A stretch of DNA of 42,752 nucleotides from Candidatus Yonathbacteria bacterium RIFCSPLOWO2_01_FULL_43_27. Lineage in GTDB: Bacteria > Patescibacteriota > Minisyncoccia > Phycocordibacterales > UBA1550. The notes beneath the pieces were generated by a model. The model saw nothing but the letters and a program-made list of their open reading frames with translations, ran no database searches and was not told where the DNA came from. The DNA lies in contig MHUV01000004.1 in NCBI GenBank assembly GCA_001823545.1, positions 16,790-59,541 of the forward strand. The letters are read 5' to 3'. A program made the position numbers and the translations under genes. Below are positions 1 through 8,705 of the stretch, one piece after another (within the stretch, counting starts at the first letter, position 1; each line of letters begins with the position of its first letter).

Positions 1-97
1 GGGTTGGCTTCCCTCTTAGATGCTTTCAGAGGTTATCCATTCCCGACATAGCTATGCTGCGGTGCCCTTGGCAGGACAACAGCCACACCAGAGGTCA

Positions 98-128
<31 letters not shown>

Positions 129-273
129 ATCCCCTCAAAAATCAACGCCTGCAGTAGATAGGAGACCAACCTGTCTCACGACGGTTTGAACCCAGCTCGC
201 GTAACTTTTTAATTGGCGAACAGCCAAACCCTTGGAAGCTTCTCCACCTCCAGGATAAGTTGAGCCGACATCG

Positions 274-643
274 CTGTCGTATTTGTCTCGCATTACTGCG
301 AGGATCGGACTATTCTTCACCCTCTCGATCAAAGAGGCGTTGGCGTATTAGCTATGATCTTCTCATAACTCTGTCATATAGTGATTGTGCATACTATGCA
401 CTCTCAGATGACAAGTCTCTACGGGGTTATACACTCAATCCTGTATTTTAAAATACAGCGTAGCTCTTCATAAAATTATGAAGTGATCGCTTTCTTGAAT
501 GCAAACTTCCCACGGTATTACCCCTATATTGTTCATGTATAAGGGCTTCACCGTTATAAGCCAAGATTTCTTTTATATATTATTTAATGACGATTATAAA
601 TTTGTTGCTACAGGATTACTCCTGACGCACCCCGATTATGTTA
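274..643 (-). other. Group I intron in 23S rRNA, insertion after U2500 (E. coli numbering), about 370 nt, no ORF
   Basis: Exon continuity GGCACCU|CGAUGUCGGCUC. The last exon base is U and the last intron base is G. The internal guide GGGUGC (627-632) pairs with exon GCACCU, with a U-G at the splice site. CAGGA-GUAA-UCCUG hairpin near the 5' end; GAAGAATAGTCC matches the P7/J8-7 core; 3' hairpin CTCGCA-GTAA-TGCGAG. Confidence 0.88.
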
Positions 644-1213
644 AGGTGCCGAACTCCGCCGTCGATATGAACTCTTGGGCGGAACTAGCCTGTTATCCCC
701 AGAGTAGCTTTTATCCGTTAATCTTCAACCGCGTCTAAAGCGTGTTGTCGGTTCACTATGCTCTGCTTTCGCACCTGCTCGACTCGTACGTCTTACAGTC
801 AAGCCCTCTTTTGCCATTACGCTATCGGCACGGTTTCCATTCGCGCCTAGAGGACCTTAATAGACTCCTCCGTTACTTTTTAGGAGGAGAGCGCCCCACT
901 CAAACTACCTACCAGATACTGTCACCGCACGTTTTTTCCGTACAGATTAGAATATGCCCCGAACAAGAGTGGTATTTCACTGACGGATCCACAGCCCCCG
1001 AAAAGGCTGCTTCAAATCCTCCCACCTATGCTACGCAGGTACAGAACATACTCAATATCAAGCTATAGTAAAGCTTCTGGGGTCTTTTCGTCTAACTGCA
1101 GGTAACCGGCATCTTCACCGGTATTGTATTTTCACCGAGCTGTTTCTCGAGACAGTTTCCCAGTCATTACGCCATTCGTGCACGTCTGAACTTACCAGAC
1201 AAGGAATTACGCT

Positions 1214-1420
1214 CTTCTATTCCTCACAGAAGGACTCTATCTTCATCCGCTCTATATAGAGTTGGGATGCATGGCGTTGGTCTCTCGTTAGCCATGATTG
1301 GATCAACAATACATCGCTGTATTGTAGGTAGCATTTCAATGTGTAATATATTTAACTTGCTTACCACTCACCCTATAATCGTCCCAATCCTTTCGGCACC
1401 AACATATAGTCAGTGCCGAA
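1214..1420 (-). other. Small group I intron in 23S rRNA, insertion after U1931, about 207 nt, no ORF
   Basis: Exon continuity CCTAAGGT|AGCGTAATTCCTTGTC (E. coli CCTAAGGTAGCGAAATTCCTTGTC). The insertion ends in G. It contains TAACGAGAGACC and GATGAAGATAGAGTCC, resembling the group I P7/J8-7 core. 5' hairpin TTCGGCAC...GTGCCGAA, and TTGGGAC can pair with exon GTCCTAA. Confidence 0.8.
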
Positions 1421-2305
1421 ACCTTAGGACAATTATAGTTATTGCCGACATTCACCAGGGCTTACAACGGTCTGCATACGCATCACACAACGCGCGATAA
1501 TAATTATCGTACCCTGTGTGATGCGCATACCGCCACTGTTTGACCTTCTGGCATTGGTCAGGCGTCACCCCATATACATCTTCTTACGAATTAGCATGGA
1601 GCTGTGTTTTTGGTAAACAGTTGCCAGGAAATCTTTCGCTGCGGCCCCTCCTCATTGCTGAGGAAAGGCAAGCCTTATCCCGAAGTTACGGCTGCTTTTT
1701 TGCCGAGTTCCTTGAGAAACAATCACTCGTTCGCCTTAGTCTACTCGACTCGACTACCTGTGTCGGTTTACGGTACGGTTTCTTTTTTGTTATGCTGAGA
1801 AGCTTTTCTCGGAAGACTGCTCTGTCTCATCCCGCGAGGCGAACCTCGCGATTTCTGCTGTACTTGGAGTGGGATTAAACCCAGATTCCCGGATTTACCT
1901 GAGAATCACCCTCATACCACAAACGCAAATCCAATAATGCGCGAAACATACAAATCTTCGTCACTCCATCGCACAAAAAAGAAGTCAGGGAATATTAACC
2001 CTGTGTCCATCGGTTCCGGCTTTCGCCATCACCTTAGGCCCGACTAACCCTTGGCTGATTATCATCGCCAAGGAAACCTTAGTCTTACGGCGTGCGGGGA
2101 TCTCACCCGCATTGTGGTTACTTGTGCCAACATTCTCACTTCTTGACGCTCCAGGGTTGCTCACGCTTCCCCTTCAGTGCAGACAAGAACGCTCTCCTAC
2201 CGCTTTACCATCTCGAAAGACGATAAAACCCTCAGTTTCGGTACTATGCTTAGCCCCGATTATCTGCGGCGCAGAATCTCTTAGTGAGTGAGCTGTTACG
2301 CTTTC

Positions 2306-2337
<32 letters not shown>

Positions 2338-2904
2338 TCACTGTCAATGAAACTCCACCTCCTTAAGTGCACTTAGCATAGATTTAGGGACCTTAACTTG
2401 AGATCTGGGCTTTTTCCCTTTTGACCGACGGAGCTTCGCCCCCGCAGTCTTACTGCCTTGTAATTAATCTCTGGTATTCGGAGTTTGATAGGATTAGCGA
2501 GATTTCTCCCTGTCCAATCCTTCCAGTGCTCTACCCCCAGAGGGTACACAAGACGCTAGTCCAAAAACTATTTCGGAGAGAACCAGCTATTACCAGATTC
2601 GATTAGCTTTTCACTCCTTACCACAAGTCATCCGATGGTGTCGCACGGCCAACCGGTTCGGGCCTCCCTCTTAATTTCTCAAGAGTTCACCCTGCTCATG
2701 GCAAGCTCATCTGGCTTCGGGTCTCATACATACTACAAACGCGCTATTCACACTCGGTTTCCCTACGGCTCCGCCCGAAAAGGGCTTAGCCACGCAATAT
2801 ATATGAACTCGTTGGCTCATTCTTCAATAGGCACGCCGTCACCCCCGAAAGGGCTCCGACTCCTTGTAAGCATATGGTTTCAGTTCTATTTCACTCCCCT
2901 CGCC

Positions 2905-2949
<45 letters not shown>

Positions 2950-3761
2950 TTCTCAGAGTATTTAGCCTTAGGAGTTAGTACTCCTGGATTCCCCCGAGCT
3001 ATTCATGTCTCGAAGTACTCAAGAACAAGAGCAAAAAAGATGTTTAGTTTTCGCTTACCGGGCTATCACCGTCTAGGGCGTTGCTTTCCAGCAACTTCAG
3101 CTAACAAAACATTTTGTAACTTTTCTCGTATAAATACGACGCTCTTGCCTTACAACCCCCCCACCACTCTTGAAACAATATTTTTCAATATTGCGTCAAC
3201 AGTGGTGGGGGTTTGGGCTCTTTCCGTTTCGCTCGCCGCTACTCAGGAAATGTTCTGCCATTCGGCAGCTTTTTTTATTTTCCACCAGGTACTGAGATGT
3301 TTCACTTCCCTGGGTATGCACCTTACTAAGTAAGGTATTGACCTATAAAAGTCAATGAGTTTCCTCATTCAGAGATCTCCGGATCAAAGGTCGCTAGGCA
3401 CCTCCCCGAAGCTTATCGCAGCCATACCACGTCTTTCGTCGCCTCTGAGAACCAAGGCATCCACCATATGCTCTTAATTTCCTGTAAGGAAATTTAAGAA
3501 CCACAATCATTATTTACTTACAACTCCGTCACGTGTGTGACGGAGTCTTCTTTTTTTTACCTGCCTGCCTCTCTACGCCTCAAAGACCCACATTAACGGG
3601 CGTACAGGACAGAATTCAGTTGTCAATTAACAGTCGATGAGGTCTTAACGAAAAAACAAAATCCGCACCAGGCGGACAAAAGAGAGAACCAAAAAGGTCT
3701 TTCTATCCCGCCTGGGAGTGTCTTTTATTGATCTTCGTACTCATATGCAACAATAGAGTGC

Positions 3762-3789
3762 ATTATATACAAAAGAAAAACGATGTCAA
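3762..3789 (-). promoter_or_regulatory. Predicted sigma70-type promoter of the 23S rRNA transcript
   Basis: On the minus strand: TTGACA (3789-3784), 16-nt spacer, TATAAT (3767-3762). Both hexamers match consensus exactly. Confidence 0.8.
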
Positions 3790-3922
3790 CCCCCACACCT
3801 ATCCTCGCATCGCTTTTGTTCTGCCACTTTATAAACAAAGGGTTTTATTTAGTTAACAGTAAAAGATACTTCTTATAAACAAAATTCCAAAAGCAGAACA
3901 ATGCGAGGATAGGTGTGGGGGT
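3789..3922. repeat. 22-bp perfect inverted repeat (arms 3789-3810 and 3901-3922) separated by 90 nt
   Basis: ACCCCCACACCTATCCTCGCAT versus ATGCGAGGATAGGTGTGGGGGT. The left arm overlaps the outer base of the rRNA -35 hexamer. Confidence 0.9.
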
Positions 3923-3983
3923 CAAGCGATATGTGGGGAATGCAAAAAGTTAAGAACCATATGACTAAAAATACCGAGTCTCA

Positions 3984-4023
3984 TCAACAGAAAAACCCGC
4001 CATCTGGCGGGTTTTTCTGTTGA
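3984..4023. terminator. Rho-independent terminator between the mechanosensitive-channel-like CDS and the 23S promoter
   Basis: 19-bp perfect stem TCAACAGAAAAACCCGCCA-TC-TGGCGGGTTTTTCTGTTGA with A/T flanks. Confidence 0.9.
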
Positions 4024-4047
4024 TAAATAAATCCTAAAAAAGACGTA

Positions 4048-4740
4048 TTATCGGCTTGAAATATCTTCTCGAAGCTTTTCAATATAACGTGCTGCTGCAT
4101 CCTTGCCACCGAGACCAAATGAGAGGCCTCCTGCGATTGCAAGCATTGCGACAAGACCTGTCACGAGTGTGCTCAAGATCTGATCTGCAATGTGTAACTG
4201 CATCAACGCTGCGATAATAGCAAAAATCCAAATTGCCCAACGAGCGATACCGCCAACAAGTCCTGAAGATTTTGCATCAACAGCCTTTGCTGCGCCCGAC
4301 ATTACTTTCTGAACAAACTCAGCGAGGATTGCACCTACAATGAGAATGAGTGATGCAATTGCAATGTTTGGAATAAACTGTGTGACTACAGAAGTCAAGA
4401 GCGCATTGATTGCCTGAAGTTGAAATACATCAAGTGCTGCTACAAGAAAACCGATCACCACAAACCAACGTACGATACCACCCAAAAACGCACCTGAGTT
4501 AAGGTTGAAGCCTGCCTTGTTTACCAAATTACGTGCTCCTGCGCTCTCAAGGATGCTATCGATCTTGAGTGTCTTTACAATTTTCTCTACTACTTCACCA
4601 AGGACTGAACCGATTACCCAACCTGCAACAAATATTACAACTGCAAGTACAAATCTTGGGAGAAATCTAATGATTTCAACACCCAAGCCCTGGTTGAAGG
4701 AATTGCTCAAGCTCACTCCCCATTGATTAACTAATTCCAT
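4048..4740 (-). CDS. Mechanosensitive-channel-like membrane protein (conserved TM-helix family)
   Basis: 230 aa with repeated hydrophobic segments and Gly/Ala-rich C-terminal motif AIAGGLSFGLGGKDAAARYIEKLRED, typical of MscS-related TM-helix proteins. Confidence 0.75.
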   Translation of the reverse strand: MELVNQWGVSLSNSFNQGLGVEIIRFLPRFVLAVVIFVAGWVIGSVLGEVVEKIVKTLKIDSILESAGARNLVNKAGFNLNSGAFLGGIVRWFVVIGFLVAALDVFQLQAINALLTSVVTQFIPNIAIASLILIVGAILAEFVQKVMSGAAKAVDAKSSGLVGGIARWAIWIFAIIAALMQLHIADQILSTLVTGLVAMLAIAGGLSFGLGGKDAAARYIEKLREDISSR

Positions 4741-4893
4741 ATTATTTTTATTATCCCCTGCGAATAAATTCGCACAAGGTACTATAAACTATTAAAACCT
4801 AATAAAAGCACGTTACCTAACGTAAGTCCTTAGTACAAGAAACAGAAGAGCGTAAATGCTTCTCGGTTCTCTTACACACAGTACTTACTATTT

Positions 4894-4956
4894 GATCAAC
4901 CCCGTATTTTGTATCTTCCTATGGCCACGGAAGAGACAAAATACGGGGGGTTGATT
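4894..4956 (-). promoter_or_regulatory. Long hairpin at the predicted 5' leader of the mechanosensitive-channel-like gene
   Basis: GATCAACCCCGTATTTTGTATCTTCC / GGAAGAGACAAAATACGGGGGGTTGATT can form a roughly 26-bp imperfect stem. It lies just downstream of an extended -10 (TGGTATAAT; hexamer 4967-4972, minus strand). Confidence 0.55.
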
Positions 4957-4994
4957 CCGTAAAAACATTATACCACCTAGCATATACGGAATGG

Positions 4995-5026
4995 AAGGGG
5001 GGTGTGGATAACTCCACACCCCCCTT
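4995..5026. terminator. Hairpin/terminator-like inverted repeat
   Basis: 14-bp perfect stem AAGGGGGGTGTGGA-TAAC-TCCACACCCCCCTT between two minus-strand genes. Confidence 0.65.
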
Positions 5027-5070
5027 TGGCTCTTTATACGCTCACAAACATGAACTACGTACCATCGCGT

Positions 5071-5688
5071 TTAGATCCTTAATTTATCAACCACGCGATC
5101 GTGTTTAAAATCAAGAACGTCATGTACGAACTTGTCGTAAACACTTACACGGTAAAGGAAATCCGCTGTCTCAAGAGCGCTATATGAAAGTTCCTTTCCT
5201 ATTTCTGACTCAAGGGAGCGAAGCGCCGATTCTAAAGCGCGTTTCTTGACCCCATCCCCCACCACCAAAACATCTACCCGTGAATCTGGTTCATCAATAA
5301 AAACTCCCGCCAAAATAAGGAGTTTAATTTTCCCTACTGAACGAAAACGTTTAATAATCTCATTACGATTAAGTGGCATTTCTGAAAAAATAAGATTTTT
5401 GAGTGGCGCAAGGAGAGAGAAATCTTGCTTGAATTGAAGACCGGTTACTCGTTTTTTTACGATCATTTCCTTTGTTCCTTTTTTAACCAACACTTCTTTT
5501 ATGCATGTCTTTTCACTCAGAAAACCTATTTTCTTCAAAAGAGATATTTCCTTACGCACCTCCACTCCCTTTACTTTGCTTTTTTGAGCCACATCATCAA
5601 CACTAAAAATCTCGAGTGAGTTCGAGAGAAAAAGACGCAAGATTTTTACGCGCGCAGTACTACCAAAAAGTGCTCCTAATGTATCCAT
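5071..5688 (-). CDS. Winged-helix transcriptional regulator-like protein
   Basis: 205 aa. The N-terminus (GSTARVKILRLFLSNSLEIFSVDDVAQKSKVKGVEVRKEISLLKKIGFL) reads as an HTH; the C-terminus (VLVVGDGVKKRALESALRSLESEIGKEL) resembles a nucleotidyltransferase-like domain. Confidence 0.65.
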   Translation of the reverse strand: MDTLGALFGSTARVKILRLFLSNSLEIFSVDDVAQKSKVKGVEVRKEISLLKKIGFLSEKTCIKEVLVKKGTKEMIVKKRVTGLQFKQDFSLLAPLKNLIFSEMPLNRNEIIKRFRSVGKIKLLILAGVFIDEPDSRVDVLVVGDGVKKRALESALRSLESEIGKELSYSALETADFLYRVSVYDKFVHDVLDFKHDRVVDKLRI

Positions 5689-5752
5689 TTTTTTAGTATA
5701 CCACGGCTTTTTAAATATGGAATTGACCGATAGTGTTCAGGGAGCATAAATA

Positions 5753-5781
5753 ACAAGGAGCGCCCTTCTGACGCTCCTTGT
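5753..5781. terminator. Rho-independent terminator
   Basis: ACAAGGAGCG...CGCTCCTTGT between 5071-5688 and the surface-protein gene. Confidence 0.7.
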
Positions 5782-5811
5782 ATTAAATATTACAAAACCT
5801 CACGGTTGAAC

Positions 5812-6753
5812 TTAAAACTGTTGTACTTTCCCCCTACAATCTGAAGGAGCATTGAGCATGGTCTCCCCTGGTTCACAAATACCATTTCCGTTGACTGCAG
5901 CAGGAAGTGGGCAGTAGGTACCAGGATCACAAGTCTGTGTCGCACTACCTGAATACCCGAACCCGCACGTACCGAGCCTTGTACCAGGGATGTCAGTACC
6001 GGGAGAATTCGAAGAACAGAAACCAGCCTGCTCATTACATGAACCCCACGACGTCACATTAGCAATCGTACAAGCAGGGAAATTAACATGTACAATATTT
6101 GAACCTGCAAGCTCTGGAGAAAAATCAACCCACCCAACAACATCTCCACCCCATGCATATGCATTTACATCATTAGAAAACGAACCATTATTCATAATTG
6201 AAACACCATAAGGACTACCATCGGTTGCTGTTCCCGACAATCGTATCCATCCATCCCATCCTCCTGCGGCAGCTCCAGCGTTTGAACTCGCACAAGTAGC
6301 CACAGGAACACCAGGAACTTCTTCACATCCAGAAATTGCGCGCGCCCATCCTGTCACAACACCGGTAGAAGTATTTACCTTTGCGATTGCCCCTACGCCA
6401 CCATTAAATGGAGCGAGAGGTGGGTTATTGGTTGCCGTACGATCAAAGCTAATCCATCCAATATGTTCACTCCACGCCGTCCCAGAAAAATCACCCGTTG
6501 CTGTATCTACATTAACGCCATATGCTGGTGGCGCAGATGCGTCGCTTGTATCATTAAAACTAATCCACCCAATACCAGGATTTGCATCAGCACCACCACT
6601 CCACGCAAAACCAGACACATTCTGCGCCGTAGATGATTCTGCTTTTGGTGCTTTCAAAAAATCAGGATTCGTGCGATACACAAAAATGACGATACCCGTC
6701 AGCACAACGAACATAATAGCTTTATACAAACGATGTAATGTGTGTGGTTTCAT
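5812..6753 (-). CDS. Membrane-anchored or secreted surface protein with GWISF-type repeats
   Basis: 313 aa, N-terminal TM/signal (AIMFVVLTGIVIFVYRT). Repeats AWSGGADANPGIGWISFND, AWSEHIGWISFDRT, GWDGWIRLSGT, AYAWGGDVVGWVDFSP; Cys-rich C-terminus. Confidence 0.8.
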   Translation of the reverse strand: MKPHTLHRLYKAIMFVVLTGIVIFVYRTNPDFLKAPKAESSTAQNVSGFAWSGGADANPGIGWISFNDTSDASAPPAYGVNVDTATGDFSGTAWSEHIGWISFDRTATNNPPLAPFNGGVGAIAKVNTSTGVVTGWARAISGCEEVPGVPVATCASSNAGAAAGGWDGWIRLSGTATDGSPYGVSIMNNGSFSNDVNAYAWGGDVVGWVDFSPELAGSNIVHVNFPACTIANVTSWGSCNEQAGFCSSNSPGTDIPGTRLGTCGFGYSGSATQTCDPGTYCPLPAAVNGNGICEPGETMLNAPSDCRGKVQQF

Positions 6754-6856
6754 AAGTTATTGATAATTATTATATGTAGATAGTATATCATTTATACTAA
6801 ACAAAACTCCAAAAAAAATGTGGTGTGTGGATAACTTAAAAATACTTAACGAAAAA

Positions 6857-6885
6857 AAGGGCCTGAGTGCAATACTCAAGCCCTT
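6857..6885 (-). terminator. Rho-independent terminator after the 125-aa membrane protein gene
   Basis: AAGGGCCTGAGT-GCAAT-ACTCAAGCCCTT stem with one mismatch and an A-tract, i.e. a U-tract on the minus strand. Confidence 0.8.
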
Positions 6886-6901
6886 GTGTATCATTTTTTT
6901 A

Positions 6902-7279
6902 TTAATCTTTCGGAAGGAGTAACTTCCTCCCTTCGATGACCACATAGTCATATCCAGGAGGTGGGAAGCTCTTCTCATTAAAAGTTCTTGTGAACATTAC
7001 CTTGCTATCAGAAAGACTGCGGAACTGATACCTTGTCCGTTCGTTTGATAGCACGGTACTCGAAAGAACTTCACACGAACCCGGGACTGTTCTGGAGTTC
7101 GTCACATCGAAACGTGACCATAGAACGCATACTACAAAAAAAGCTGAGGCGCTTCCTACAAGAAGGCGCACCATAATTCGTTTTCCTTTTTCTGTAACTG
7201 CATCGTATATTCCGATGATAGAGAATAGAACCACGCACGCAAGAAAAAGTACGATATAACCAAACATATCTACCCCCAC
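6902..7279 (-). CDS. Small membrane protein, unknown function
   Basis: 125 aa with two hydrophobic segments near the N-terminus; followed by a terminator. Confidence 0.6.
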   Translation of the reverse strand: MGVDMFGYIVLFLACVVLFSIIGIYDAVTEKGKRIMVRLLVGSASAFFVVCVLWSRFDVTNSRTVPGSCEVLSSTVLSNERTRYQFRSLSDSKVMFTRTFNEKSFPPPGYDYVVIEGRKLLLPKD

Positions 7280-7306
7280 CCTTCAAAATTTTAGTGTGTT
7301 ATCTTT

Positions 7307-8698
7307 TTATATTATAGCAGTTTTGACAAAATTTGTCAATTCGCTAATAGGGAGGCGTTCCTGCTCGCCGGTATCACGATGGCGAATCGTAATGGTATCC
7401 TTAAGCTCTGGTTTTTCGCCAAGGGTGTCAAAGTCGATCACCACACAAAATGGCGTACCAATCTCATCCTGACGACGGTAGCGCTTGCCAATGTTGCCGT
7501 TATCATCCCACATGATTTGAGGGACTTCCTTTTTGAGAAGCGCATACACTTCACGCGCTTTCGCGACGAGCTCTGGTTTATTTTTCAAAAGGGGCGAGAC
7601 CGCAACCTTGACGGGAGCAAGGTGTGGAGCAAGTCTGAGAACAACACGCGTTTCCCCATCCATTTGATCTTCGTGGTAAGCATCACACAGAACGGCAAGA
7701 AACACACGACCCATTCCCATCGATGTTTCAAGAATCCATGGCACATACTTTTCCACTGTTTCAGGGTCGGTATAACGAAGATCTACTCCCGAGAATTTCT
7801 GATGCTGTGTTAAGTCATAATCAGTACGATCATGGATACCTTCAACTTCATCAAATCCTCCAGGAAATTCATACTCGATATCCCACGCATCCTTCGCATA
7901 AAACACAAGATTTTCGTGCTGTTTAAAACGAAGTTTTTTCTCATTAATACCAAGAGAAAGATACCATTGCCAACGCTCCTTTTTTATGCGCTCATACGCT
8001 TCCTTATTTTCGTTCGGCTTAATAAAGTACTGTGTATCTGCTTGTTCAAACTCACGTGTTCGAAAAAGAAAGTTTCGTGGTGAGATTTCATTCCTAAAAG
8101 CCTTACCAATTTGTGCCACGCCAAATGGAATCTTGGGATTCATTGAATCAACAATATTTTTGTAGTCGAGATAAATGCCTTGGCATGCCTCGCCGGGAAG
8201 ATACACGGGTTCAGTACCCTCAGACGTGAAATCACCGAGATTGGATTTAACCAAAAGGTTGAATGCTCGTGATCGGCTAAAATCTTTTTTACCACACGAA
8301 GGACACTTAATTTTGTCGCGGTGCGTATCAAAAAGATCATTGATAGCCGTCTCAGACATCTTTTCGTCTGCAGTAACTCCGATCTTTGCCAGCTCTTTAT
8401 CAACACGAATACGAGTATTGCAATTTTTACATTCAGCAAGCGGGTCTGAAAAGCCAGAGACATGCCCTGACGCTTCCCATGTACGCGGATGCTTGAACAT
8501 TCCACTATCAAGGCCGTAGTAATTCTCCTTGTCATATACATTCGCCTTCCACCATGAATGTTTGATATTTTTAAGGAGCTCAACGCCACGTGGACCAAAA
8601 TCATAGACCCCCGCAAGACCCCCATAGATCTCTGAACCTTGGTAAATGAACCCTCGACGCTTCGAGAGGGAAACAATTTTTTCCATTATATCAACCAT
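7307..8698 (-). CDS. glyS: Glycyl-tRNA synthetase (single-chain dimeric type)
   Basis: 463 aa. Class II motifs including RRGFIYQGSEIYGGLAGVYDFGPRG, FRNEISPRNFLFRTREFEQ and ETSMGMGRVFLAVL. Confidence 0.95.
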   Translation of the reverse strand: MVDIMEKIVSLSKRRGFIYQGSEIYGGLAGVYDFGPRGVELLKNIKHSWWKANVYDKENYYGLDSGMFKHPRTWEASGHVSGFSDPLAECKNCNTRIRVDKELAKIGVTADEKMSETAINDLFDTHRDKIKCPSCGKKDFSRSRAFNLLVKSNLGDFTSEGTEPVYLPGEACQGIYLDYKNIVDSMNPKIPFGVAQIGKAFRNEISPRNFLFRTREFEQADTQYFIKPNENKEAYERIKKERWQWYLSLGINEKKLRFKQHENLVFYAKDAWDIEYEFPGGFDEVEGIHDRTDYDLTQHQKFSGVDLRYTDPETVEKYVPWILETSMGMGRVFLAVLCDAYHEDQMDGETRVVLRLAPHLAPVKVAVSPLLKNKPELVAKAREVYALLKKEVPQIMWDDNGNIGKRYRRQDEIGTPFCVVIDFDTLGEKPELKDTITIRHRDTGEQERLPISELTNFVKTAII

Positions 8699-8705
8699 AA
8701 TTATT

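Noticed and set aside
5003-6834. Possible oriC from DnaA-box-like motifs
   Set aside because: Boxes are single and widely spaced, with no AT-rich unwinding region or dnaA/dnaN nearby.
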